Positions 34,443 to 44,845 of a stretch of 64,000 nt of DNA are shown here, piece after piece. A program made the translations under genes and the position numbers. The DNA is taken from contig NZ_CCAS010000001.1 of the NCBI RefSeq assembly GCF_000612625.1, positions 1-64,000 on the forward strand, written 5' to 3'. The notes under the pieces are model-generated. The model searched no databases. It was not told where the DNA came from and worked only from the letters and a program-made list of their open reading frames with translations. The first letter of the stretch is position 1. The number at the start of each line of letters is the position of its first letter. Origin of the DNA: Neobacillus jeddahensis (GTDB taxonomy: Bacteria; Bacillota; Bacilli; Bacillales; Cytobacillaceae).

Positions 34443-35944
34443 ACGAATCATGGGAAGGCTTCGCAGGAAGAATGCAGCGATTAAATCCATTGTTTGAGCT
34501 TGGGAGGGGAATGGACGTAGGGGAGCTGAAACCTTATGTTCAAACGATTCTCATGCAAGTACTCCTCACCATCTTTTATCGGGAATTAAATGACGATGAT
34601 CAAAGAAAAAAATCTGATATTAAGTACATGGTGGAAGAGGCAATCAAACAAATGAAGCTTCTCGCCGACGATAAGCAAATTGAGCGGATGACAAGTGGAC
34701 TCTTATATTCAGGAAAGGAAGAGTACAGTCAACCGTTTGAAGCGTTATATTTCGATGAAATCAGGCAGGTCTGGGAGACTCAGGTGTTCCGGTATGTGAC
34801 AATGGATGAGTTATACACCAATTTAGAGTTGGGCGGTTCCATTGTCTATAAACTCACCGAGATATCGCAGGAAATGATTTTTATGAGCAGGGAAATGGCG
34901 GAGGAATTCTCCATCACCATCGAACAACTGTACAGTATGCAGTTGATTAAAAACGGAAATTTCCGTAAAGCGACTCGAAACCTCGATCACCTCATTTCAC
35001 GCGTCAACCGCTTAATGGCAAAAGAATTCTCCTTTCAAAAGGAAATGATCAATAATCCCAAAATCTTATTAATGGAAGAAGACATGCAACGGGCTGATAA
35101 CCGTGCTGAAATCGAAAAGCAATTTGATGAGGAAAAAACGCACTTCCGGACCATTACGAGTATGATTGAAAAAACGAAACGAAGAAATGAAGAGGATGAT
35201 GAGGTACAAAAAGAACTGCATCTTCTCCAAGAAAAAGTAGGCCATACTAGACAATTGCATGATCGGTTTGCGAAGCTCGTTATTCAAAACATTTCCTATG
35301 AACTGAAATTAAAAGCAGAAAACCCTTCTTTGTTTTGGGAAGATAGCTTGGTTTCATTCCGAGAACATCTTTATGAAAATGTGTTCATGAAGGAAGGCGT
35401 TCGTTCTTTTACGGAAATCGAAACCGTACTGTCTCCGTTATTTTCACCGAAGAATGAATTCATCCTGCCCCTTGATTGGATTTGGGGGGAACAGGAATTC
35501 GATGAAAAACAAGTTACGGATGTGGTCGTCGAGGAGGAGGCAGAAGAAAGCATCACTCGCTTGCGGGTGACGGACTGGAATTCTGTAAGTAAGGCTTGGA
35601 GTTATGTGTTTCAACATTTGCAAACAACGGGCGAGTTTTCATTAGTGGAACTATCCAACTTTCCATTAGAAGTGCAGGATCTATGGTTTGAAGAATCGGA
35701 AACAATCGACCTGTGGATGATGTTTGACAAGAAGCCGCTGAAGGTTCAAGTGCTGCATCGGAAGGAAGAGACTTTAAGCGATGAAAGGGAAATTCTCCTT
35801 TATAAACTAATGAATGAATACCCGCAGTTTCAAGTGTTTGAAGGCATGAAGATCTTTACGATGTTTGATCATCGGGCCGAACCTCTCCTGTGGCAGCGTA
35901 TGAAAATAACCCCTTTTAAACTATGTATACAGGAGGCCCAATAA
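34439..35944 (+). CDS. jetA: Wadjet JetA, kleisin-like (MukF-type) subunit
   Basis: About 501 residues, with an N-terminal winged-helix part, a central coiled region with many Glu/Lys (MEEDMQRADNRAEIEKQF onward, about 195-270) and a C-terminal winged-helix-like part. This is expected of the kleisin that bridges the SMC heads. GTG 34439 overlaps the jetD stop and has GGAGG 8 bases upstream; the TTG at 34424 and ATG at 34433 are poorly spaced. Next gene jetB follows directly. Confidence 0.8.
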   Translation: MNESWEGFAGRMQRLNPLFELGRGMDVGELKPYVQTILMQVLLTIFYRELNDDDQRKKSDIKYMVEEAIKQMKLLADDKQIERMTSGLLYSGKEEYSQPFEALYFDEIRQVWETQVFRYVTMDELYTNLELGGSIVYKLTEISQEMIFMSREMAEEFSITIEQLYSMQLIKNGNFRKATRNLDHLISRVNRLMAKEFSFQKEMINNPKILLMEEDMQRADNRAEIEKQFDEEKTHFRTITSMIEKTKRRNEEDDEVQKELHLLQEKVGHTRQLHDRFAKLVIQNISYELKLKAENPSLFWEDSLVSFREHLYENVFMKEGVRSFTEIETVLSPLFSPKNEFILPLDWIWGEQEFDEKQVTDVVVEEEAEESITRLRVTDWNSVSKAWSYVFQHLQTTGEFSLVELSNFPLEVQDLWFEESETIDLWMMFDKKPLKVQVLHRKEETLSDEREILLYKLMNEYPQFQVFEGMKIFTMFDHRAEPLLWQRMKITPFKLCIQEAQ

Positions 35945-36691
35945 ATGAGTGCAGAAGCCATCAAGAGAGCAGCGGCTGTCTATTTTACTCTCTTAAAAGA
36001 TAAAGTCATCGATGAATATAGTGAACACTTTCAGACCTATTTTGATCCGGAGGTAAGACAGACCGTCCTGCTATTAGCAGATGAATCAGGTACCTATATC
36101 ATTGAATCGCCTAAACGTATTCAATTGGTTGTCCAGCCAACTGGCTCCGTGTTTGCGACCCATTTTACTCATATGAAGGAAAAGCATAAACATATCGAGT
36201 CGAAAAAACATTTTCATCTCATTAGCGTGGTGATTATGTCTTTTTTAGCGAGCGTCGACCGTAATCAGGCAGCCAAAATTCGATCGCAGCGGGAAGGAAT
36301 TAGCTACTACACATTAGAGCGACAAGTCAATGATCTGATTGTAAATTGGGGGAATATTCTAAAAACTAATCCTACCTTTGGTGAAGAAGAACGGATCGAT
36401 ATGAAGGAAGTTGTTACAACGTGGACATACATGGAAGTGGAAACGGAAGATTATGGCGCGAAAAAAGCCAATCGACGAACAAGAATCGGCTTAATTGCCA
36501 CAGCCATGCGCTTATTGGAGACGGAACGGTTAGTCGTCATTCTCGATCGGGATGATATCCCCAAGGTGATCCCAAAGCAAGAGCTGTTTGAACGGATTGA
36601 ATACTTGTACCATGATTATGATCGTTATGAATTATTGAAACAATTAATGACAGCAGAGGGGGATGGGCATGCCGAAGATTCATCGAATTAG
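35945..36691 (+). CDS. jetB: Wadjet JetB, MukE-like subunit
   Basis: 248 residues, helical with winged-helix character (RRTRIGLIATAMRLLETE RLV-like region). It begins 3 bases... directly after the jetA stop with GGAGG upstream. It would bind the kleisin JetA as a KITE-type subunit. The end overlaps jetC by about 23 bases. The assignment rests on position and size; sequence similarity to MukE is not evident by eye. Confidence 0.75.
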   Translation: MSAEAIKRAAAVYFTLLKDKVIDEYSEHFQTYFDPEVRQTVLLLADESGTYIIESPKRIQLVVQPTGSVFATHFTHMKEKHKHIESKKHFHLISVVIMSFLASVDRNQAAKIRSQREGISYYTLERQVNDLIVNWGNILKTNPTFGEEERIDMKEVVTTWTYMEVETEDYGAKKANRRTRIGLIATAMRLLETERLVVILDRDDIPKVIPKQELFERIEYLYHDYDRYELLKQLMTAEGDGHAEDSSN

Positions 36692-39600
36692 AATTGTGGG
36701 CCTGAAGTACGATGGCATGCAAAAACAATATAAAAATACCACGTTTAACTTCCATAATGAGGAAACGTCAACAAATGGCCTCATTTCGATGATGAACGGC
36801 GGTGGGAAAGGAGTATTCCTTCAAACCATCTTCCAAATTCTCAAACCTGGAACCTCTTGGGGAAAACAAAATAATCGCTATTATCAGCAATTCTTCTTTA
36901 ATAATAAGGAACAATTTATCCCTTATACCTTTCATGTGGTGATTCAGTGGGAATTAGATGGTGCGGACCGCCGTCATCTCGTCACGGGGGGAATGTTCTC
37001 AGCTGAGCAGCGAATCTCGATGAGTGAAGAAACGGGAAATGAAGGTAGAACGCTTGAACAGGAAGCAAAAATCCTCCCTACTTTTACATTTTATACAAGA
37101 GAGTTTGAACGGAAAGAAGAAGCAGTCCTCGAGCATATTCCCCTTTATGAAAATGAGGAAGTGGCCGACACTGAGGTGTTGAAAGACTATTTAAAATGGA
37201 ATGGATATGATGTTTACCGAGATACGAAAAAGCATGTTCGCATTCTTGATACATACGGAATTAACCGTAAAGACTGGGATATTCTCAAGGACATTAATAA
37301 GGATGAAGGCGGGGTTGGAAAATACTTTGAGGGAGCAGAGGATGATCATTCTTTGTTCCAAAAACGAATCATTCCTACTGTTAGTCAAGTCTTACATCGA
37401 ACAGAACATCAAAAGAACGATCTTGTGGAAATCTTCAAGAGCCAGGCAAGTATTGCGAAGGACCTGCCTGTACTTTTAAAAAGAGAACAAGCCCACAAGG
37501 AGTTTTTAGAGGATATTATCCCATTTGAAGAACACATAGCAAAAGGGATTGAACATAAAGAAATTATAGAAGATGGCATTAAGGTAGGAAGACAACTGCT
37601 TGGTGCATTAGAGCATTTGAAGAAAACAGAAGAGGAAACGATTCTTACTTTAGAAAAAGACATTGAAAAATTAACCGTAAAACAAGCTAATTTACGTTTC
37701 CAAAAAGACAACTTGGAGTTTGCGAAAGCACATAGAGAAGTACGAGATTGGGAGAAGAAATTAGAAGATGAACGGAAAAAGCACACAACTTTACAAGAAC
37801 ATGTCAAAGAAAAGCAGGAACGAAAAGAAGAGCTTTCCTTTCAGACGATCTTAAAAGAGTGGTATGAATACGAACAAACTATTCACTCCCTTTCTCAGCA
37901 AATGGCGAAATTAGAACAAAACAGCGGCTTGGTGCAGGTTAATCAACGAATGGATGAAATCAAAAAAGAAGCCTTAGTGCAATGGGAGAATTCTTACCAA
38001 TCGATCCAAACGGCGATGAAGCAGTATCATGGCTACCAAAGGTTCTTAAAGAAAAAAGAAACCGAACTGACACAGCAGGATAAACAAAAGACCATGGAGC
38101 TGGCGCAGCTTTCTACGGAAATGGATCGTCTCTATACGCAAATGCATGCGTTCGAGTCAAAGGAAAATGCGCTTATAAACGAGTTTGGCGACCGCATCAC
38201 CTATGATTTAAATGGGTATATCGAAAGCCTAGCAAAACAAATCGAAACCAAAAAGGCTCAGTTAGAAGAGCTGTCTGCAAAAGATCATGAATCTACGGAA
38301 AAGCAAAAGCAGCTAGCTGCATCACACGGTACCCTTGCTCAATCCATTACGTTTTCAGAAGAAAAATGTGACGAGCTAAAGCAAGCAAATGATGCGCAAA
38401 CGCAAAAAGAAGCAAAACTAGTTGAGAAGCTTCGTGGTTTACTAGAGGATGTCACGGTGCCATTAAGTCACGCTCTATTATCGAAATATTCCCTTCAGAT
38501 AGAAGGACTGCTGGGACAGAATAAGCAACAAGGGGAACAAGTGAAAAAAGAGCTTTGGAAAACACAGCTCGACCATTCTTTAAATGATGATCATTTCTGG
38601 ATTGCCAATAAGGATGTGAAAGAGTTAAAGGAATGGATTGATGAAAAAACGGGGATTGATGTATTCTTTGGAACGCAATTTCTCCAATCCTTAAGTCCCG
38701 AGGATTTAGCGAAGACCCTTTTGACGTATCCGCTTCTCCCATATGGTTTGGTTGTCAGTCAACATCAATGGCAAAAAATTAATCAGCAGGTTCTTTCCGG
38801 AAGATTGTTTAATAGCCCTGTCCCCATCTTCTTGCGTGAGGAAATGAACCAAGCAAAGGATCAAGCTTCTTTTGTTATCCTTAACGGAATCGAACAAACG
38901 CTAGTAACAGATAAAAATCAATTCACTAGCTGGAAAATTAGGATTGCGAAACAAATAGAAGAAAAGCAAGAAACGCTTGATGAAATCGAGAAAACAGAGC
39001 TCTCATTCCGTCGTATTTTAAAAGAAATTGATCGATTCCTATCAAGTGAGCTTTCCATTGATCTTGAAAGAACACTCAGTCAGGAACAGAATGCTCTTCT
39101 GTCTGAGAAAATGAAACTACAAGACATCATTACGCAAGCGGAAAAAGAGAAGGAATTGCAGCGGCAAATTAAAGAACAGTTGGAACAAACGAAACGAAAA
39201 GTGAAAAAGCTTTCAACAGACGTAGATACATTAACTACTTTTGATGATGAAAAGAGGCTTCATCAAGAAAATAAACAATTGAAGCTAGAGAAAGACAAAC
39301 AGAAGGAAGCTTTGACGATCAGGCAACAGGAAATAAGTAAAGAGCACCAAACGATCGTTGACTTGCAAAGCAAGTGGAAGCAAACCTATTTTGAATGGAA
39401 GCTGACCATCGAACAAACGATCAAAGAAATTGCTGCCTTTATTAATGTTGCGGCGTTTCCAACTGAAGAAAAGGCAGACCTAAGTGAAGAGGTTCCCCGT
39501 CTTTCACCGCATCTTTTAGAAGAGATGAATGGGAGTATCGAGGAATTAAAGCAGCTGCAAAAATCAAAAGAAGAGCAAGCTAGTGAATTATTGGTGATTC

Positions 39601-41132
39601 AAGCGACAAGAGAATCAGAGCAAAAGCAACAAAAGAAATTGGAGAAAAAACTGATCGTTCATCATGAGAGTTGGAAGGAAAATCCTGAACCAGATGAACC
39701 GATTAGTATATTGGAAAATATGCTGCAAACCGCCCAGAAGGAAGCAAGGACAGCAGAAAAAGAAGAGCGTGACCAAGGTACTGCCGTAACCGTAGCAGAA
39801 ACCTCCTTACAGCATGCGAAAGGGCAGCGTGAAAAGTTAGGCAAGAAGGTCGCCAAGCATGAAAAACAGCCTGAAGAATGGGAAGACCTTGACTTAGAGG
39901 TAAAGGCCGTCGAAATTACTGATCAAACGAAAATAGCGAAAGATGAAGTAAAGCAGACGGAAAAGCTCCTAAAGGAAACAGAAGCGACTATTACTGGCTA
40001 TGAAGGGGATCTGTTAACTTTATCCGTGATTCTTAAAGAGGAAGCAGCTGCATTCACGGATCAGGATGTCGAAAAAATTAAGAATCAAGGGAAAGCCTGC
40101 ATCTTGTCCTGGTGTGAAGAGCATCAAGCGATTCAGGAAGAAGGTCAAGAGAAGCATGCGAAAATCGAACAATCTTTGCGCAATGTAAAGCTAGCGATTG
40201 AAGGGAAAGATTGGGAGATTCGTTTTAAAAATGAAGTGTTAACAACACTTGACCATATGGATACTAGGCATTATTCGCATATTCAAACGATTGTTAAAAA
40301 TATGAAGCGTTTTTCACAAAGCGGATTGGAGCAATTAGAACGTGACAAAGAACGAGCCGAAAAGGCGCAAAACTTCTGGGCTAGCCGTGCCAGCATGAAG
40401 GTGATGAGTATTTCGGAGTCGATTCGTTCGATGATTGTGAAAATGAAGCTGAAAAATGAACGAGGCTCGTTTCCGCTTGTCCAACTCAAAGAGGACATCC
40501 TACCGAAAAGGGCAGAAGAGATCGAGCCATTACTGAAGCAGCATTTTGTCGCTGCCATTAACAAAATTACGAAACAGTTTGATTTGATTGATAACAACAA
40601 TCTATCATTAGAACAAGAAATCAAACAGCTTATTAGTGATGAGCAAATTTTATTTGTATCGCTTCGAAATCGATACCCTGAGCTGCTCGTCTATAATATG
40701 CGAACGGATAACGCCTTTATGTATGGTAAGCCAAAAAGAGAGCATTATTCAACCTGGCAGACAATTAATCAAGGATCTAAGACGAAATCAGACGGAAGCG
40801 GCGGACAAAAGCTTTCCGCTCGTATGGTCATGATGATGATGTTATTATCAGTGAAAAGCGAAACCGATCAAAGCTGGGTTCCGTTAGTCTGTGATAATCC
40901 ATTTGGACAAGCTGCATCGGCACATGTTCTTGACCCGATCTTCGCTGTCGCTGAGAAACTGAAATTTCAATTCATCGTCGTGACACCACCTGAACTGGTG
41001 AAAACAGAAATAAGCCAACGATTCGATGCCTACTATAAATTGGACTTTATCCGTGAAAAAGGAAAAGAAATCGTTTCAGACACCATTGTGCCGGCATTTC
41101 GAATCTATCAGGGCGAGGAAGTCATTCAATAG
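36669..41132 (+). CDS. jetC: Wadjet JetC, SMC-like ATPase
   Basis: 1487 residues from ATG 36669 (AGAGGGGG upstream). The N-terminal head has Walker A MNGGGKGVFLQ at about 42-52, followed by two long coiled coils (about 265-560 and 750-1210) around a hinge-like globular part. The C-terminal head has signature GSGGQKLSARM and Walker B VPLVCDNPFGQAAS. The residues after the P-loop Lys (Gly, not Ser/Thr) and after the Walker B Asp (Asn, not Glu) depart from typical SMC. It is a DNA-loop-extruding motor that detects small circular DNA. Confidence 0.9.
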   Translation: MPKIHRIRIVGLKYDGMQKQYKNTTFNFHNEETSTNGLISMMNGGGKGVFLQTIFQILKPGTSWGKQNNRYYQQFFFNNKEQFIPYTFHVVIQWELDGADRRHLVTGGMFSAEQRISMSEETGNEGRTLEQEAKILPTFTFYTREFERKEEAVLEHIPLYENEEVADTEVLKDYLKWNGYDVYRDTKKHVRILDTYGINRKDWDILKDINKDEGGVGKYFEGAEDDHSLFQKRIIPTVSQVLHRTEHQKNDLVEIFKSQASIAKDLPVLLKREQAHKEFLEDIIPFEEHIAKGIEHKEIIEDGIKVGRQLLGALEHLKKTEEETILTLEKDIEKLTVKQANLRFQKDNLEFAKAHREVRDWEKKLEDERKKHTTLQEHVKEKQERKEELSFQTILKEWYEYEQTIHSLSQQMAKLEQNSGLVQVNQRMDEIKKEALVQWENSYQSIQTAMKQYHGYQRFLKKKETELTQQDKQKTMELAQLSTEMDRLYTQMHAFESKENALINEFGDRITYDLNGYIESLAKQIETKKAQLEELSAKDHESTEKQKQLAASHGTLAQSITFSEEKCDELKQANDAQTQKEAKLVEKLRGLLEDVTVPLSHALLSKYSLQIEGLLGQNKQQGEQVKKELWKTQLDHSLNDDHFWIANKDVKELKEWIDEKTGIDVFFGTQFLQSLSPEDLAKTLLTYPLLPYGLVVSQHQWQKINQQVLSGRLFNSPVPIFLREEMNQAKDQASFVILNGIEQTLVTDKNQFTSWKIRIAKQIEEKQETLDEIEKTELSFRRILKEIDRFLSSELSIDLERTLSQEQNALLSEKMKLQDIITQAEKEKELQRQIKEQLEQTKRKVKKLSTDVDTLTTFDDEKRLHQENKQLKLEKDKQKEALTIRQQEISKEHQTIVDLQSKWKQTYFEWKLTIEQTIKEIAAFINVAAFPTEEKADLSEEVPRLSPHLLEEMNGSIEELKQLQKSKEEQASELLVIQATRESEQKQQKKLEKKLIVHHESWKENPEPDEPISILENMLQTAQKEARTAEKEERDQGTAVTVAETSLQHAKGQREKLGKKVAKHEKQPEEWEDLDLEVKAVEITDQTKIAKDEVKQTEKLLKETEATITGYEGDLLTLSVILKEEAAAFTDQDVEKIKNQGKACILSWCEEHQAIQEEGQEKHAKIEQSLRNVKLAIEGKDWEIRFKNEVLTTLDHMDTRHYSHIQTIVKNMKRFSQSGLEQLERDKERAEKAQNFWASRASMKVMSISESIRSMIVKMKLKNERGSFPLVQLKEDILPKRAEEIEPLLKQHFVAAINKITKQFDLIDNNNLSLEQEIKQLISDEQILFVSLRNRYPELLVYNMRTDNAFMYGKPKREHYSTWQTINQGSKTKSDGSGGQKLSARMVMMMMLLSVKSETDQSWVPLVCDNPFGQAASAHVLDPIFAVAEKLKFQFIVVTPPELVKTEISQRFDAYYKLDFIREKGKEIVSDTIVPAFRIYQGEEVIQ

Positions 41133-41283
41133 GGTGAACGTATCATTATTTTAAAATTAACTTCCATAAAGTGTTAGGTATTTTTGCTAAAAAAACTTCC
41201 ATCTGTATAGCCAGCAAAAAAGGATCCAAACTAAAAAGGCGGATTATGAACTCACAGTCCAAACTTGAAAAGGTGGTGCAAAA

Positions 41284-41406
41284 ATGTCTAACAAGAAGAA
41301 TAAGCAAATCAGGAATAATCCTGCAATGCCAAAAACAGATGTAGAATTCGCGAACAATGGACTTGAACGGGTAGCCTTAAAGTCTCAAGAAAAAAAAGAG
41401 AAGTAA
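41284..41406 (+). CDS. Small Lys/Asn-rich protein
   Basis: 40 residues, MSNKKNKQIRNNPAMPKTDV onward, ending in SQEKKEK. It has a good ribosome site (AAAGGTGGTG) and a strong terminator directly after, so it is probably real. It resembles small spore or stress peptides in composition, but I do not recognise the family. Confidence 0.6.
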   Translation: MSNKKNKQIRNNPAMPKTDVEFANNGLERVALKSQEKKEK

Positions 41407-41422
41407 CAATAAGATGGACATA

Positions 41423-41473
41423 AACTGTATGTCAATTGTAGTCAACTCTTTACAATTGGCGTACAGTTTTTTT
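41423..41473 (+). terminator. Rho-independent terminator
   Basis: AACTGTATG...CAATTGT pairs with ACAATTG...CGTACAGTT, followed by a long T run. It ends the small gene at 41284. Confidence 0.88.
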
Positions 41474-42172
41474 GATTTTACCTTTTAAAATAAACGAGCA
41501 ATTATTTGTCATACTATCATGCATTTGCATTTCCAAAAGCAGGTACATGAATATTCTCCTGCTTCCATTAAGTACAAGTGATACAAGCTTTTCTAAAGAT
41601 GACTTTACGCCGATCGAACTGCAATGAACTGTATCATCCATGCTATAGTTTCACCTCTGAATGACAAAAAGTATACAAATGAATGACAGACTGTTTACCA
41701 CTTCATACCTTCTTGATGCAAGATCATTCTTCCGCAATCCGGCCATATTGTTGAGGGAGAGCAACGATTAACCATATATTGGAGGTAAATGATTTTAGGG
41801 TTAAGTCGGTCCGAAAAAAGCACTTTTTCGGACCTGGTTTTTGAGGAGTTGTATAGATGGCATTCGCCATATGCTATATTTTAATCATTATTTGTAAAGC
41901 CTGTTTTTGTGTCTCATCAACGAGTGGCAGCATCTTTTTCAGCTTTAACTTTGTATTTTTGAAAGCTATACAAATTAAACTTAATCGAAATCAGATACGC
42001 ATAAAGAGGCGTGTCTTTTTGTTAACAGGATAGATTGTAGAATAAATCTAATAGAAAGGACAGGTTAGCTAATAAACAAATTGTGATTAGGAGTGCCATT
42101 GCTAATATAGATTATTCTTTTTATAATTGGTGAGAAAAGACTAGTAAGAAGTGAGATTTTGGGAGGAAAAAA
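41474..42172. other. About 700 bases without a supported gene
   Basis: The only clear structure is a hairpin GGTCCGAAAAA / TTTTTCGGACC at 41806-41833. A 63-codon minus-strand frame (41450-41641) ends inside the preceding terminator and is not convincing. Otherwise I see nothing. Confidence 0.5.
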
Positions 42173-42580
42173 ATGAATTTGGATTTTGGTACAATAAATT
42201 ATTTAGCAGTAATTTTAGGTGCGGTTGCTATTTGCATTCTAGGTTCATTCTGGTATTCACCTATGATATTCTGGAATACTTGGCAAACGTTAAAGGGGTT
42301 GAAGCAGGAGGATCTTCCTAGCTTGGGAAAAGTGATGACTGGTTCGATTTTGATGGCTATTGTAAATTCTTTTTTGTTAGCGATTATTGCTCAATGGGCA
42401 AATATAGATGGTTGGGCAGAAGGTTTGTGGCTCGGGTTAGTAGTAGGTCTTGTCATTGCTGCCACCTCTGCCACTAATGCCCTATATGAAGGGATGAAGT
42501 TGAAACTTTACATGATAACGGCTGGTTTTCATGTTATCAGCATCATAATTGCAGGGATTATTATCGGCAGTTTCTCTTGA
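42173..42580 (+). CDS. DUF1761 membrane protein
   Basis: 135 residues, four membrane helices: INYLAVILGAVAICILGSFWYSP is the family opening, followed by MTGSILMAIVNSFLLAIIA, LWLGLVVGLVIAATSA and a final FHVISIIIAGIIIGSF. Function unknown. Ribosome site GGGAGGAAAAAA. It stands alone. Confidence 0.85.
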   Translation: MNLDFGTINYLAVILGAVAICILGSFWYSPMIFWNTWQTLKGLKQEDLPSLGKVMTGSILMAIVNSFLLAIIAQWANIDGWAEGLWLGLVVGLVIAATSATNALYEGMKLKLYMITAGFHVISIIIAGIIIGSFS

Positions 42581-42756
42581 TATTTTCTCTCAAATTTATT
42601 GGATATCTTTTGGGATAGAGATAATAATCAAGTCCAGAGCCATTAAACTAGCGGGTACTTTAACAAAATGAAACTTGCTGCACAGGGAATGATACCGATA
42701 CTCAACAATCGGGCGCAATTATTAAATAAATGACAAATATTATAGGTGATGTTTTT

Positions 42757-42870
42757 TTGAAAAAAGAAGTGAAAAATGATTTAACTAAAGTTATATCCGT
42801 GTCTGTTGTAGGTACAATTCTAATATTGTTGGTTCCTGTTCTTTTTCTCCATAGATGTATTCCATTATAG
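42757..42870 (+). CDS. Possible 37-residue membrane peptide
   Basis: TTG start after ATAGGTGATG; MKKEVKNDLTKVISVSVV leads into one membrane helix (GTILILLVPVLFL) and a short tail. A strong terminator follows within 20 bases. It could be a small membrane protein or a truncated gene. Confidence 0.4.
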   Translation: MKKEVKNDLTKVISVSVVGTILILLVPVLFLHRCIPL

Positions 42871-42889
42871 GGCGCGTTTGTGTAACATC

Positions 42890-42936
42890 AAAAGCCTAAT
42901 TCCTTACTAAAAATACGGAGGAATTAGGCTTTTTTA
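42890..42936 (+). terminator. Rho-independent terminator
   Basis: AAAGCCTAATTCC pairs exactly with GGAATTAGGCTTT, then T run. It separates the region from the truncated helicase that follows. Confidence 0.85.
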
Positions 42937-43168
42937 TCTTTCAAAATTTTTAAAGTTGTAAATTTGGATTTCTGACGTACCTATTTGTAATACTTGGGGA
43001 TAAATGGTGAACACAGTGGCGAGCATTGGTAAAAAACATGATAGAATGAAAAATAGTTAATAAAATCTTTAATAATGGAATATTTCGCCAAATGAGTTTA
43101 AACATACTAAATTTTTATATAGAATATCAAATAGTATAAATGTACTGTATTTCTTCGGGGGTGCAAGA

Positions 43169-44845
43169 ATGCTAGGAAAAATGTTGGATAATAAAAGGTC
43201 TGGAATTGTAGGAGATGCACTATCACATAATTTTAGAAATAATGAGGCTAGAAATGACAGGGAAACCCGTTATTCGAGGTTAATGAATCAAATCATTAAA
43301 GCAGGTGTGAAAACGAAGGTGTTGATGCTTTCAGCAACGCCTGTAAATAACAAAATGAATGATTTAAAGAATCAAGTAGCTTTTATTACGGAAGGTATAG
43401 ACGAGGCTTTGGAAGCGGCTGGGATTGAAAGTATTGAACAGACGTTGAGAAAAGCACAGCTGTCATTTAATAAATGGCTCAAATTAGAAGATCAGGAACG
43501 AAAATCTGATACTCTACTTGAAATGTTGAACTTTGACTATTTTAAATTACTGGATGCAGTAACAATCGCTCGTTCAAGAAAACATATTGAAAAATACTAT
43601 AACATGGCAGAAATCGGAAAATTCCCAGAACGGTTAAAGCCAAGAAATGTTCATGCCGATATCGATGAGTACAATGAGTTTCCTGAAATAAAGGAAGTAA
43701 ATAAGCTCATTAACAGATTGAATCTAAGTGCGTACTCACCATTGAAATATGTAATGCCTGAAAAACAAGAGGAGTATAGTCGTAAATATGATAAGAAAGT
43801 AAAAGGCGGATCAGTTTTTAAGCAAATTGACCGTGAACGCAGCCTTGTCCACTTAATGAGGGTAAACCTACTTAAGCGAATGGAAAGCTCGATCCATTCA
43901 TTTGGGATGACTGTAGCCTCTCTTTTAACAAAAATAGATGACTTGTTAGTAAAACTTGATCATATTCAACAATATTCGAATTCCGATATTACTATTAATG
44001 AAATTGATATTGATGATGAAGATGTTGAAAACATGTTAATAGGGTCGAAGGTAAAAGTCTTACTCCAAGATATCGATCGTATTAAATGGAAACAAGATTT
44101 ACAGGATGATAGGGAGAAACTTGAGAAATTACTAATAGAATCAGCAAAAGTACAGGCTCCACGTGATGTCAAATTAAACAAGTTAAAATCTATGATCGAG
44201 CAAAAGCTTCTTTATCCTATTAATGGCGATAACAAGAAGATCATCATCTTTACTGCTTTTGCTGACACGGCAAGTTACTTGTATGAAGAGATATCAGAAT
44301 GGGTCTCGAATCATCATGGTATAAATACTGCACTCGTCACTGGCTCTGGCGGTAACCAGACTACATTAAAAGGAATACAAAAAGATTTAAATTCTATCTT
44401 GACGAATTTTTCACCACAATCCAAGGAGCGAAGTAAAATCAATTCTAGTATAGTGGATGAAATTGATATATTAATTGCAACAGACTGTATTTCAGAGGGG
44501 CAAAATCTTCAAGACTGTGATTATTTAATTAATTATGATATCCATTGGAATCCAGTTCGAATTATACAGCGATTTGGTCGTATTGACCGTCTTGGGTCTA
44601 AGAATGACGTTATTCAGCTTGTGAACTTTTGGCCGAACATGGACCTAGATGAGTACATTAACCTAGAAGCCCGTGTCAGTGGGAGAATGGTGCTCCTTGA
44701 TATTTCCGCGACTGGTGAAGAAAATGTTATTGAGTACGATGAAAAGAAACAAATGAATGATCTAGAATATCGTAAGAAGCAATTGAAGCAACTACAGGAA
44801 GAGGTTGTTGATTTAGAGGATATCTCTGGAGCAAAATTCTTTTGA
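43169..44845 (+). pseudogene. SNF2-type helicase, truncated at both ends
   Basis: 558 codons begin just before helicase motif III (VLMLSATPVNNK, about 50) and carry motifs IV-VI (KIIIFTAFADTASYL, ILIATDCISEGQNLQ, IIQRFGRIDRLGSKNDV). Motifs I and II (ATP binding) are missing, and no coding sequence precedes the ATG. The end, LEDISGAKFF, breaks off where full-length relatives continue for some 200 residues. It cannot be an active ATPase. Full-length forms accompany type III mod/res genes, as here. Confidence 0.8.

Noticed and set aside
41450-41641. Minus-strand frame of 63 codons with a GAGGTG upstream
   Set aside because: Its end lies inside the strong terminator at 41423-41473, the ribosome site is 12 bases from the ATG, and the protein shows no family-like pattern.
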